Positions 1 to 8,140 of a DNA stretch of 22,639 nucleotides are shown piece by piece. Each line of letters begins with the position of its first letter. Positions within the stretch are counted from its first letter, which is position 1. A program made the translations under genes and the position numbers. Source of the stretch: an uncultured Tissierellia bacterium (GTDB lineage: Bacteria > Bacillota > Clostridia > Tissierellales > Peptoniphilaceae); contig CABTZP010000009.1 in the NCBI GenBank assembly GCA_902489375.1, forward strand, positions 1 through 22,639, given 5' to 3'. The notes under the pieces are model-generated. The model saw only the letters and a program-made list of their open reading frames with translations, was not told the DNA's origin and searched no databases.

Positions 1-67
1 ACATAGCCAAGTGGTAAGGCCAAGGTCTGCAAAACCTTTATCCTCAGTTCGAGTCTGAGTGTCGCCT
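1..67 (+). tRNA. tRNA-Cys (GCA), 5' end missing
   Basis: The anticodon stem is AAGGT/ACCTT (22-26 and 34-38) around the loop CTGCAAA, which gives anticodon GCA at 29-31 and so cysteine. The T arm is CTCAG-TTCGAGT-CTGAG, followed by the acceptor strand TGTCGCC and discriminator T67. Pairing predicts GGCGACA for the 5' acceptor strand. Only ACA is present, so about four bases lie outside the window. CCA is not encoded: the next bases are CTT. A terminator follows within a few bases, so this is the last gene of its transcript. Confidence 0.95.
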
Positions 68-71
68 CTTG

Positions 72-110
72 TTCTGCTGGTTTTTCAAAAAACCAGCAGA
101 ATTTTTTTTT
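72..110 (+). terminator. Intrinsic terminator after tRNA-Cys
   Basis: A perfect 14-bp stem, TTCTGCTGGTTTTT (72-85) against AAAAACCAGCAGAA, is followed directly by a run of nine T (102-110). It ends the tRNA transcript and insulates it from the glnN promoter downstream. Confidence 0.93.
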
Positions 111-141
111 GGCTTTTCTGACTGGCATAGCCGCTAAAGGC

Positions 142-169
142 TTAACCCGGCCCCTGATCATGCTATAAT
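142..169 (+). promoter_or_regulatory. Extended -10 promoter for glnN-hisS
   Basis: A perfect TATAAT (164-169) is preceded by TG at 161-162, making an extended -10. A weak -35 (TTAACC, 142-147) lies 16 bases upstream. Transcription would start near 176, leaving about 40 bases of leader before the glnN start. An in-frame ATG at 168 sits inside the -10 box and cannot be translated from this promoter. Confidence 0.75.
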
Positions 170-215
170 GACATACGAAGCATTGGCATTTTCGCGTTTT
201 AAAAGGGGGAAAAAG

Positions 216-2300
216 ATGGAAGCGCATATCAAAAATTTTGGAATTGATCAGTTTAACCGGCAGACTATGCAGGAGCGCTTGCCAAAACCCGTTTACCAGG
301 CTTATATTGCCTCCATGCACAATGAAGGGGTAATTAACCGTGAAACGGCGGATTCGATTGCCCATGCCATGAAAATTTGGGCCATGGAAAGGGGAGCGAC
401 TCATTTTTGCCATTGGTTTCAGCCCTTAAGCGGAAAAACGGCAGAAAAACACGTTGCGTTTCTTCAGCCGGATTCTTCAGGACAGCCCATCACCCGGCTT
501 TCCGGAAAGGCTCTAATTAAAGGGGAGACGGATGGGTCCTCTTTTCCGACCGGGGGCCTCCGTGATATTTTCGAAGCCAGGGGATACACCTTTTGGGATA
601 CGTCTTCCTATGCTTATGTTCGAGGCCATGTCCTTTATATTCCCAGCGTCTTTATGTCCTATTCCGGGGACAAGCTCGATATGAAGCTCCCCCTATTAAC
701 GGCGAAGCAGGCCCTGTCCACGCAGGCCACTCGTGTTTTGCATCTTTTAGGCCGAAAAGAGATCCGCTATGTCGAGCCGATGCTGGGCCTGGAACAGGAA
801 TACTTTTTGGTTAACCGAGAAGAAGCGATGAAAAGGCCAGACCTTCTCTACTGCGGGCGCGCTCTTTTTTCCGCAGATATGCCGAAAGGCGGAAAATATC
901 AAGATACCTACTTCGATCATGTCAGCGAAGAGGTTTCCGCTTTCATGAGGGAAGTCAATGATGAGTGCTGGAAACTGGGCATCTACGCATCCATTGAACA
1001 CGGCGAAGCTGCCCCCGGTCAATATGAATTTTCTTCCATCTATACCGATGCGATAACGACCATTGATCAAAATCTTCTCGTCATGGACATTCTTCAAAGG
1101 GTGGCCGAACGGTGCGGACTTCTCTGCCTCCTCCATGAAAAACCCTTCGGCGGCATGAACGGATCCGGGAAACACAATAATCTTTCTCTGGTCGATTCAG
1201 AGGGGGATAACCTCTTTGATCCCGGAGATGACACGATACCGAATGATCCGATTTTTATCCTCTTTATCGCGGCATTTATTGAGGCGGTGGACCGGTATCC
1301 GGAGCTTCTTCGGATGGCCTGTTCCGATGAGGGAAATGATCATCGTTTAGGGGCGGACGAAGCTCCGCCGGCCATCCTTTCGATTTATCTGGGCGAGCCT
1401 CTCCATCATCTTTTCGCTGAGCTGGCTAAGACCACAAAAATCACCCGGGTTCAGTTAAATGAGCTGATTGAACCGGTCGTGAACCTCTCTGACCTGAGCA
1501 TTGAGGCGGCAGATCGGAACCGGACCTCTCCGATCTGCTTTACCGGAAATAAATTTGAATTTCGGATGCTGGGTTCTTCCTTAAACGCTTCGGCTTTAAA
1601 CACCTTTCTTTTCGCCGCGATGGCTGAGTCCCTGGAAGGGATTGCGGATAAGCTTGAATCCTACGGCTCCCTCGGACCGGAAGGCGTTCGCTCCGCCATT
1701 GTGGAAATTGGCCATGCCATCCTTCAGAGCCACGACAAGATTCTATTTGCTGGCGATGGCTATTCCGGGACCTGGACCGAAGAGGCGGAAAGAAGAGGCC
1801 TTCCTAATATCAGCTCTTATCTCGATACCCTGGAGGTCCTGGAAGATCCTCGAACCATCCAGCTAACCGAGCATTTTAACGTTCTCAGTCAGGATGAGCT
1901 TCTTGCTCGAAAGGCCGTTTTGATCCGTCAGTATGTCCATTCGGTGAAAACCCAGGGCCGGATCATTACCCGGATGGCCCAGGAAGGAATCTATCCGGCT
2001 TTACTGCGCTATCAACGGCTCCTGGATCAGGTCGCCCAAGGAGAAAGAAGTCAGTCGGCCAAAAGGCGGGCCCAGCGAAACGCGAAATTTTTAGATACCC
2101 TGGATCAAATGACCATTGATCTTAATGACCTCATCAACCGGATTATTCAGGAAGAAGATGAGGAAAAAGTCGCCCATGCCATGCAAAAGGACCTGGTCCT
2201 GGCCATGGAAAAGCTTCGCGACCTTTGTAATGAAATTGAACTCTATACGCCCTATGATCTCTTTCCCTATCCCTCACAAGACCAGCTGGTGATCCAGTAG
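216..2300 (+). CDS. glnN: Glutamine synthetase type III
   Basis: This 694-residue protein catalyses ATP-dependent amidation of glutamate with ammonia, the entry step of nitrogen assimilation in the cytoplasm. The length fits the GSIII (GlnN) family of about 700 residues rather than GSI or GSII. Family blocks are clear: THFCHWFQPLSG with TAEKH near residues 65-80, an SSFPTGGLRDIFEARGYTFW stretch near 110-130, and GGMNGSGKHNNLS near 312-324, the conserved glycine/histidine substrate-binding segment. The start chosen is ATG 216, preceded by AAGGGGGA. The frame is open further upstream, but the ATG at 168 overlaps the -10 box. hisS begins 14 bases after the stop, so the two are probably cotranscribed. 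No GlnR-like operator was recognised. The call is secure at family level. Confidence 0.95.
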   Translation: MEAHIKNFGIDQFNRQTMQERLPKPVYQAYIASMHNEGVINRETADSIAHAMKIWAMERGATHFCHWFQPLSGKTAEKHVAFLQPDSSGQPITRLSGKALIKGETDGSSFPTGGLRDIFEARGYTFWDTSSYAYVRGHVLYIPSVFMSYSGDKLDMKLPLLTAKQALSTQATRVLHLLGRKEIRYVEPMLGLEQEYFLVNREEAMKRPDLLYCGRALFSADMPKGGKYQDTYFDHVSEEVSAFMREVNDECWKLGIYASIEHGEAAPGQYEFSSIYTDAITTIDQNLLVMDILQRVAERCGLLCLLHEKPFGGMNGSGKHNNLSLVDSEGDNLFDPGDDTIPNDPIFILFIAAFIEAVDRYPELLRMACSDEGNDHRLGADEAPPAILSIYLGEPLHHLFAELAKTTKITRVQLNELIEPVVNLSDLSIEAADRNRTSPICFTGNKFEFRMLGSSLNASALNTFLFAAMAESLEGIADKLESYGSLGPEGVRSAIVEIGHAILQSHDKILFAGDGYSGTWTEEAERRGLPNISSYLDTLEVLEDPRTIQLTEHFNVLSQDELLARKAVLIRQYVHSVKTQGRIITRMAQEGIYPALLRYQRLLDQVAQGERSQSAKRRAQRNAKFLDTLDQMTIDLNDLINRIIQEEDEEKVAHAMQKDLVLAMEKLRDLCNEIELYTPYDLFPYPSQDQLVIQ

Positions 2301-2314
2301 AAAGGCAACAGGCA

Positions 2315-3652
2315 ATGACAGAATTAACCAATCCTTCCATCCTTCCCGGTTTTATGGAACTTTTACCGGAGGAACAAGTCCTTTTCGATCAGATGAAAAA
2401 GACAATTGAAGACCAATTTATCCTTTACGGCTTTTGGCCCCTGGATACCCCGGCCATCGAGAAAATGGATATCCTTTTAGCCAAAGGCGGGGGAGAAACC
2501 TCAAAGCAGATTTATCGGATTGAAAAGGGAGATCATTCCGCGGAACAGGCCCTGCGCTTTGATCTGACCGTTCCCCTGGCAAGATATGTGGCTCAGTATA
2601 GCCAAAAGCTCTCATTTCCCTTCCGCCGCTACCAAATCGCGAAGGTTTACCGGGGTGAGCGCAGCCAGAAAGGACGTTACCGGGAATTCTACCAATGTGA
2701 CATTGATATCGTAGGAAAAGAACAGCTTTCCCTCATTAATGACGCCGAAATTCCAGCGGTGATCGATCAAATTTTCCAAAAATTCGCCCTGGCCCAGCCC
2801 ATTTTCCATATCAATCATCGGGGGCTCTTAAACGGATTTTTCGCCACCCTTGGAATCAAAGATTCGACTGAAGTCCTTCGGGCGATTGATAAGCTGGCTA
2901 AAATCGGAAAAGAAGAGGTCCGCTCTTTACTTTTGGAGGCTGGCCTTTCTTCGGAGAACACCGATAAAATCTTTTCTTTTTTAGAGATTAGCGGATCCAA
3001 TCAGGAGAAGCTGGATCAATTGAATAAAATGGCCCAGGAAAATAGTGATTATCCCGAATTCCTTCAGGGGATTGAGGACCTTTGCGCCGTTTATAAGAAT
3101 ATGTCAGCTTTTGGAATCAGCGAAGAGCGGATCGAGATTGATCTTTCGATTACCCGAGGCCTGGATTACTATACGGGGATGGTCTATGAAACCTTTCTTA
3201 AAGGCTATGAAGAAATTGGCTCAATTTGCTCAGGCGGAAGATACGATGACCTGGCTTCCAACTTTACCCGGGAAAAGTTGCCCGGGGTGGGCCTGTCCAT
3301 TGGCCTGACCCGCCTTTTCTACCAGCTCAGCGCAGCAGAACTGATCCAGCCTAAAAAAGGAGATTATCTAAAAGCCCTTGTGATCCCTATGGCCGAGGAG
3401 GATCTTTCCTACGCCATTGATCTAGTAAAAAGATTACGCCATGAAGGACTGGTTTCTCAGCTCTATGCTGAAAAAGGAAAGATGAAAAAGAAGTTCTCCT
3501 ATGCCGATTCCATCGGCGCCCGTTTTGCCTTCATCTTAGGAGAGAATGAAAGAACAGAAAAGAAGGTTTCTCTTAAGGATCTTTCCACGGGCGAACAAAA
3601 GACGATGCCCTTAGAAGAAGCCATTGACCTCATAAAATATCATTCCAACTGA
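2315..3652 (+). CDS. hisS: Histidyl-tRNA synthetase, archaeal/eukaryal-like type
   Basis: This 445-residue class II synthetase charges tRNA-His. Motif 2 (YQIAKVYRGERSQKGRYREF) begins near residue 104, the HisA signature RGLDYYTGMVYE near 280, GGRYDDL near 306, and the motif 3 region GVGLSIGLTRL near 325. A C-terminal HGTP anticodon-binding domain follows. The histidine-specific signatures and the full C-terminal domain argue against the regulatory paralogue HisZ. The motif 2 tail REFYQCDIDIVG and the insert INHRGLLNGFFATLGI with AIDKLAKIG resemble archaeal and eukaryal HisRS more than the E. coli type. The start at 2315 follows AAAGG. It shares a transcript with glnN, and no T-box is seen. 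A strong terminator lies about 100 bases after the stop. Confidence 0.95.
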   Translation: MTELTNPSILPGFMELLPEEQVLFDQMKKTIEDQFILYGFWPLDTPAIEKMDILLAKGGGETSKQIYRIEKGDHSAEQALRFDLTVPLARYVAQYSQKLSFPFRRYQIAKVYRGERSQKGRYREFYQCDIDIVGKEQLSLINDAEIPAVIDQIFQKFALAQPIFHINHRGLLNGFFATLGIKDSTEVLRAIDKLAKIGKEEVRSLLLEAGLSSENTDKIFSFLEISGSNQEKLDQLNKMAQENSDYPEFLQGIEDLCAVYKNMSAFGISEERIEIDLSITRGLDYYTGMVYETFLKGYEEIGSICSGGRYDDLASNFTREKLPGVGLSIGLTRLFYQLSAAELIQPKKGDYLKALVIPMAEEDLSYAIDLVKRLRHEGLVSQLYAEKGKMKKKFSYADSIGARFAFILGENERTEKKVSLKDLSTGEQKTMPLEEAIDLIKYHSN

Positions 3653-3752
3653 ACTCCATGATTTCCTATACTGGGGATATGGCTTCTTAAAGCATCGAAT
3701 GAAAATGGCAAAAGAGAACGCATAAGTTCATGGGATGGATGATGAAAAAAAA

Positions 3753-3797
3753 GAAAGGACCGTCAAAGGAAAATCATTTGGCGGTCCTTTCTTTTTT
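3753..3797 (+). terminator. Intrinsic terminator of glnN-hisS
   Basis: GAAAGGACCGTCAAA (3753-3767) pairs with TTTGGCGGTCCTTTC (3777-3791), with one G-T pair and a nine-base loop, followed by TTTTTT. A-rich bases on the left extend the stem and may let it work weakly on the other strand. Confidence 0.92.
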
Positions 3798-3848
3798 AGG
3801 AACGATGGAATGACTCTTTTTCATGCTGGCGGAGCAGAATTTTTCGCC

Positions 3849-3914
3849 ACCACATAGTTTAATAAAGATTTAATGTTTACTCATTTAAAATCCTTTATAA
3901 TGGCATTATGTGGT
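3849..3914 (+). promoter_or_regulatory. Probable promoter and inverted-repeat operator of the ABC efflux operon
   Basis: A perfect TATAAT lies at 3896-3901 in AT-rich DNA. No good -35 sits at standard distance: TTTACT at 3876-3881 leaves only 14 bases. The region is flanked by an exact 8-bp inverted repeat, ACCACATA (3849-3856) and TATGTGGT (3907-3914). The right half covers the expected start of transcription. A weak -10 context plus flanking half-sites suggests regulated expression, but no regulator gene lies nearby. Confidence 0.5.
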
Positions 3915-3973
3915 TAAACTGGATAAAAAAAACACTAGATATCGTTTTTCGGCGAAGCTAGGCGGAGGATTTT

Positions 3974-6106
3974 ATGAGTAAAGTAAAAACTTTTTTCACA
4001 GGACATAAAAAAGCGATCGTGACCCTTGGCGCAGTTATCCTGGGGGCGATTCTTGCCTATGTTTTCTTTTTTCAATCCCGAGACGCGGCGATGATCATCA
4101 GTCCCCAGGAACTGACCCTTCTGGAGAAAAAAGAATTTATCAAAGCAGTCAGTGAAAATGGGGTGACAAAGAGCGAAGATACCTTGGAGGTCTTTGCTTC
4201 TAAGGCCCTGCCGGTGAAAGACATCCATGTCGAGGTGGGAGATCGGGTGAAGAAGGATCAAATTTTAGCTGAACTGGATGACTCTGCGATTAACGAAGAG
4301 ATTGAAAAAACGAAGGCAGCGATGGCCTCCAGCGGCCGCTCGTCATCGGCTCAAATCCAAAACGCGAAAGCCCAGCTGGCGGAAGCGCAAAAAAGATTGG
4401 CCGATGGGACGAATCCCTCTCTGGTGAGTGCAGAAAATGCCGTCATTTCCGCTTACGATGCCTGGCAGGCCCAGGAAAAAACCTATCAGGACTTTGACCG
4501 GTCTTTAAGGCTGGGTTACAACGATGCGATCACTGCCGCCGAAGCCAATGATCATTCTCTTCTTAATGCCAAAGCGCAGACCAGGTTAAACTATGATCAG
4601 TCCCTCTCTTCCGCCCAGCGCAGTGCGCTGACTGCTGAACAGAGTCTTCTGCTTGCCGAAGAAAAAGAAAAAGAAGCCATAAAACTTCAGAAGCTGGAAA
4701 GAGATTTTTCATTAGATATTAACCACCTGACCAGGCACATTGAAGAAGCAACCATAGCCCTGGAATCAGCGGCCGCCCCCAAACCGGATTATCAGTTTGT
4801 ATTTCAAACCTTTTCCGAGATTGAAAAGCTTCAAAAACAGGTCGTTTCTTCCGGGGTGAACTTAATTTCAGCTAGGAACAGGGAAAACGCGTATTATTGG
4901 GATAAAAATCACCTTTCTTCAAGTACGCTTAGCTCTCTGGAAAAGAAATTTCAAAGCCTCTGTGAGGATCTATCGAATGCGGAAGATCGGTCGAGTCAGC
5001 TGGTCATTCAAGCGAGCGTAAGCTCTGAATTAAAAAAGGATATTTCCGGCATGAAAGATACCCTTTCCCTGATGCAGATGGATCTTCAGAACCTTTCTTC
5101 TCTTCTTGCAGGGGTAAAATCCGACCAGGCTCAGTATCAGGCCAAGGCAGCGGGGGGACCGGACGCTCAGAACGCGGATCAAAAGGCCCTGGAGCAAAAT
5201 GCTCTTCAGGATCAGATCGCCGGGGGAAATCTGGCCTTTTCAGATGATCAAAAGGCAAAAACCCAAATGAACCTCCAGGATCGGCTCAGCACCCTCCGCA
5301 AAAACGCGGATGATGCCAAGCATTCTTATGACAGCGCCGTCAAAAATTTGGAGGTAGCCAAAGTGATGGCCCAGGATGAGATTCATTCCCTTCAAAGGGC
5401 CGTCAATCTCGCCCAGGCTGGGGGAGATAACACCATCAATGAAGTTCAGCTGAAGTTTCTCAAAAATGACCTGGAAAAATCTCTATTAAAGGCGCCCATT
5501 GAGGGGACGGTTACGGAGCTAAATCTAACCAAAGGGCAAGTACCTAATACTTATGCGGTTAAAATTGAAACGGTTGATCGGCTGATCGTCGAATCTCAGG
5601 TAAAAGAATTTGATGTCAATGACGTTAAAGTCGGAACGCCAGTGGAAATCAGCTCAGAAGCCTTATCAGCGGATAAGGTCTTTTACGGGAAAGTTGAATC
5701 GGTAGATCCGGTTCCCATAGCTTCTCTTTCTTCTGCTGGAGCCCAGGCGCCATCAAACGAAGTGCGCTATAAAGTTCGAATCAGTCTTGATCATGAAGAT
5801 CGGGCGATCCGTCCGGGCATGAACGTTCGAATCAAATATATTTTAGACCAAAAAAAAGATGTTTTCGCTGTCCCCTCCAATGCAGTCTATGAAAAGAATG
5901 GAAAATCCTTTGTTATGGTCATGACAGAAGGACCGAATGCTCAAATCCGAGAAGTGGAAGTGAAGGTTTCCGGCGAGAACGATTTTGAGACGATTATTTC
6001 GTCGGATCAGATTAAAGCGGGAACCCAGATCATCAACGCGCCAGATACGTACAGCCCAGGTCTTAAAGTTCGTCTGGGCGAAAAAAAAACCAAAGAAAAA
6101 CCCTAA
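3974..6106 (+). CDS. MacA/HlyD-type adaptor (membrane fusion) protein with long coiled coil
   Basis: This 710-residue adaptor would link the ABC permease to its extracytoplasmic substrate or partner. It has a short cytoplasmic N-terminus, one membrane helix (about residues 14-33), and a first lipoyl half-motif near 75-100 (VKDIHVEVGDRVKKDQILAELDD). A very long helical, Gln/Ala/Glu/Lys-rich region spans about 105-500. A second lipoyl half (SLLKAPIEGTVTELNLTKGQ) begins near 500, and beta-barrel and membrane-proximal domains run to the C-terminus. Typical MacA or YknX proteins are about 370-400 residues, so the helical part is greatly enlarged. The start follows GGAGG at good spacing. Three genes in order (adaptor, ATPase, permease) match MacAB/YknXYZ-type systems. 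The substrate (peptide, antibiotic, lipid) cannot be told, and no TolC-like gene is present. Confidence 0.88.
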   Translation: MSKVKTFFTGHKKAIVTLGAVILGAILAYVFFFQSRDAAMIISPQELTLLEKKEFIKAVSENGVTKSEDTLEVFASKALPVKDIHVEVGDRVKKDQILAELDDSAINEEIEKTKAAMASSGRSSSAQIQNAKAQLAEAQKRLADGTNPSLVSAENAVISAYDAWQAQEKTYQDFDRSLRLGYNDAITAAEANDHSLLNAKAQTRLNYDQSLSSAQRSALTAEQSLLLAEEKEKEAIKLQKLERDFSLDINHLTRHIEEATIALESAAAPKPDYQFVFQTFSEIEKLQKQVVSSGVNLISARNRENAYYWDKNHLSSSTLSSLEKKFQSLCEDLSNAEDRSSQLVIQASVSSELKKDISGMKDTLSLMQMDLQNLSSLLAGVKSDQAQYQAKAAGGPDAQNADQKALEQNALQDQIAGGNLAFSDDQKAKTQMNLQDRLSTLRKNADDAKHSYDSAVKNLEVAKVMAQDEIHSLQRAVNLAQAGGDNTINEVQLKFLKNDLEKSLLKAPIEGTVTELNLTKGQVPNTYAVKIETVDRLIVESQVKEFDVNDVKVGTPVEISSEALSADKVFYGKVESVDPVPIASLSSAGAQAPSNEVRYKVRISLDHEDRAIRPGMNVRIKYILDQKKDVFAVPSNAVYEKNGKSFVMVMTEGPNAQIREVEVKVSGENDFETIISSDQIKAGTQIINAPDTYSPGLKVRLGEKKTKEKP

Positions 6107-6153
6107 AGATTAGCCGGCAGGCTGATTTTTGAACGTCCACCAAGGAGCATGCT

Positions 6154-6840
6154 TTGGAACAGATCATTCAAATGAGAAAGATCTTTAAAAGATATTATAT
6201 TGGCGAACCCAATGAGCTGGAAATTCTTCATGGGATTGATCTGGACATCTACCGGGGAGAGCTGTTAAGCATTGTTGGAGCTTCCGGTTCCGGAAAATCG
6301 ACGCTGATGAATATTATTGGTCTTTTGGATCGGCCCACCGAAGGAACGTATTTTCTCATGGGTGAGGACACCGCTAAAAAAAATGATGAAAATCTTTCCA
6401 AACTTCGAAGTAAAGAAATTGGTTTTGTCTTTCAAAACTTCAACCTGATTCCCAGGCTAACCGCCCAAAAAAATGTGGAACTGCCCATGCTCTACTCGAA
6501 AGTTCCTGCTAAGGAAAGATCTGAGCGGGCGATCGCTCTTTTAGAATTGGTGGAGATGGCGGACCGAAAAGACCATGCCCCCAACGAGCTTTCCGGAGGG
6601 CAGAAGCAAAGAGTCGCTATCGCAAGGTCTTTGGCAAATGATCCCCATCTTATTTTGGCGGATGAGCCGACGGGCGCCCTCGACTCCAAGACGGGCCATC
6701 TGGTGATGGATCTATTTAAAAAACTCAATCAAGAGCAAAACCGCACGATTGTTCTAATCACGCATAATTTGGATCTGGCGAAAGAATCGACCCGCTTGGT
6801 TCATATGGTAGATGGGAGACTGGACGAATGGGATTCTTAG
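6154..6840 (+). CDS. MacB-family ABC transporter ATPase
   Basis: This 228-residue cytoplasmic ATPase has Walker A GASGSGKS near residue 43, the Q-loop in FVFQNFNLIPRL, signature LSGGQKQRVAIARS near 146, Walker B LILADEPTGALDS and the H-loop THN. It belongs to the LolD/MacB/YknY type, which drives FtsX-like permeases. The chosen start is TTG at 6154, placed six bases after AAGGAG. The next in-frame ATG (6172) would remove the first beta strand residues. The ATG at 6149 is out of frame and stops after eight codons. The 3' end overlaps the permease gene by 13 bases, which points to translational coupling. All catalytic motifs are intact. Confidence 0.93.
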   Translation: MEQIIQMRKIFKRYYIGEPNELEILHGIDLDIYRGELLSIVGASGSGKSTLMNIIGLLDRPTEGTYFLMGEDTAKKNDENLSKLRSKEIGFVFQNFNLIPRLTAQKNVELPMLYSKVPAKERSERAIALLELVEMADRKDHAPNELSGGQKQRVAIARSLANDPHLILADEPTGALDSKTGHLVMDLFKKLNQEQNRTIVLITHNLDLAKESTRLVHMVDGRLDEWDS

Positions 6841-8087
6841 AAAATAGCAAAGTCGCCCTCGAAGGCCTCCGTTTAAATAAGATGAGGACTTTTCTTACCA
6901 TGCTGGGTATTATCATCGGGATTTCTTCCGTTATCGCCATTATAACGATCGGCGATTCTATGGCCAATACGGTCAATCAGGGCCTGGATTCTTTCGGCTC
7001 TTTGTCGATCATGGTCAATGTGACTCCGCGCGAATCTTTTTCCTGGGAAGATTATTCGACGAAGGATGCCCTGAAAAAGGACGATATTGAACAAATGAAG
7101 ACCCGATTCCAGGATCGCATTGATTCGATTGTTTTTGAAGGGCCCTCTGTTCCCGCAAGCCTTTCTCAGGGCCGGAAGAAAGCGAAAATCCGCGTTAGCT
7201 CCGTCAGTCCCGGGATGAGCAAAGTATTGAATATTAATATGATTACCGGACGATTTCTCGCCGATGTTGACGTGAATGAAGAAAGGGAGGTCGCGGTCAT
7301 TTCCGACTCCGTGGTGGAAAAGCTTTTTAATGGAGAAACGAAAAAAGTCCTAGGAACCATGCTGACGGTGGATACAGGAAGTCAGTCGAACACCTACACG
7401 ATTGTTGGGATTTATAAGTATGAGCCAATAAATTTCGGGGTTCTGGGCGGGCAGGGAGAAGATGACCCCACTGATTTCTATATCCCTTATTCTGTCGGAA
7501 GCCGGCAGTATGGGTCGGCGAACAGGGATGAGGGTTTTTTTAGCTTTTTGGTTGTCGCGAAAGAAAGAGATGATATTTCGAGCCTTTCTTCAGATATGGA
7601 GACTTTTTTTAATGATCGGCAGTATGCGAATAACGATAAATTTACAGTCCGCTCTCAGACTTTTGAGTCCCAGCTCAACCAGGTTACGCAGATCATGTCC
7701 ACCATCCAGCTTGCCATCGGTGGAATTGCAGCAATCTCTCTGTTAGTAGGCGGGATTGGCGTGATGAATATCCTCCTAGTCTCCGTGACGGAAAGAACGC
7801 GGGAGATTGGGATTCGAAAGGCCTTGGGGGCAACCTACCGGGACATTCGAGGGCAATTTATCACCGAATCGGTGATCATCTGTATTATCGGAGGGATTTT
7901 TGGAATTTTGCTCGGTTCTCTGGTCGGCTATCTAGTCAGCCTCGTTTTGAAAGCCCCGACCCTTCCCTCGATTCCCGCCATCCTCATCGCGGTTGGCTTT
8001 TCCATGGCCATCGGCATCTTTTTTGGCTATTATCCGGCATCCAAGGCGGCAAAGCTCAATCCCATTGATGCCCTTCGCTATGAATAG
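6828..8087 (+). CDS. MacB/FtsX-type ABC transporter permease
   Basis: This 419-residue membrane protein has the four-helix MacB layout: TM1 near residues 20-45, a large extracytoplasmic domain (about 50-280) and three C-terminal helices from about 285 to 412. Landmarks are TMLGIIIGISSVIAIITIGD after TM1, the GGIGVMNILLVSVTERTREI stretch followed by GIRKALGA, and the closing AAKLNPIDALRYE, all typical of FtsX/MacB permeases. The ATPase is a separate polypeptide, as in Gram-positive YknYZ, rather than fused as in proteobacterial MacB. The start ATG lies inside the ATPase reading frame. No terminator follows; the thrS promoter begins 15 bases after the stop, so read-through into the T-box leader is possible. 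Confidence 0.93.
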   Translation: MGFLENSKVALEGLRLNKMRTFLTMLGIIIGISSVIAIITIGDSMANTVNQGLDSFGSLSIMVNVTPRESFSWEDYSTKDALKKDDIEQMKTRFQDRIDSIVFEGPSVPASLSQGRKKAKIRVSSVSPGMSKVLNINMITGRFLADVDVNEEREVAVISDSVVEKLFNGETKKVLGTMLTVDTGSQSNTYTIVGIYKYEPINFGVLGGQGEDDPTDFYIPYSVGSRQYGSANRDEGFFSFLVVAKERDDISSLSSDMETFFNDRQYANNDKFTVRSQTFESQLNQVTQIMSTIQLAIGGIAAISLLVGGIGVMNILLVSVTERTREIGIRKALGATYRDIRGQFITESVIICIIGGIFGILLGSLVGYLVSLVLKAPTLPSIPAILIAVGFSMAIGIFFGYYPASKAAKLNPIDALRYE

Positions 8088-8102
8088 TTTTTTTGGGAAT
8101 AT

Positions 8103-8131
8103 TTGAAAAACCAGCCGAGAAAGGCTAGAAT
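8103..8131 (+). promoter_or_regulatory. Promoter of thrS
   Basis: TTGAAA (8103-8108), a 17-base spacer and TAGAAT (8126-8131) form a near-consensus vegetative promoter. The predicted start near 8138 lies just before the T-box stem I. Confidence 0.8.
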
Positions 8132-8140
8132 AAAGTGAAT

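Larger units (their letters stand above)
3653..3973. other. Non-coding gap between hisS and the macA-like gene
   Basis: This 321-base gap has no convincing coding sequence. It holds the hisS terminator (3753-3797), a possible small hairpin TGGCG/CGCCA around 3829-3849, and an AT-rich promoter region with an inverted repeat (3849-3914). I see nothing recognisable in 3653-3750. Confidence 0.7.

Noticed and set aside
168..215. Extended glnN start at ATG 168
   Set aside because: This ATG overlaps the TATAAT box and lies before the expected transcription start; ATG 216 has a ribosome binding site and matches the family N-terminus.
747..1175. Minus-strand 142-codon frame inside glnN
   Set aside because: Fully antisense to a well-supported gene, with no start signals or family features.
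6110..6130. Small hairpin TTAGCC/GGCTGA with T5 between the adaptor and ATPase genes
   Set aside because: Only six pairs including a wobble, too weak to call a terminator; at most it could lower downstream expression.
8113..8126. AGCC/GGCT inverted repeat inside the thrS promoter spacer
   Set aside because: Four-base arms are expected by chance, and there is no T run.
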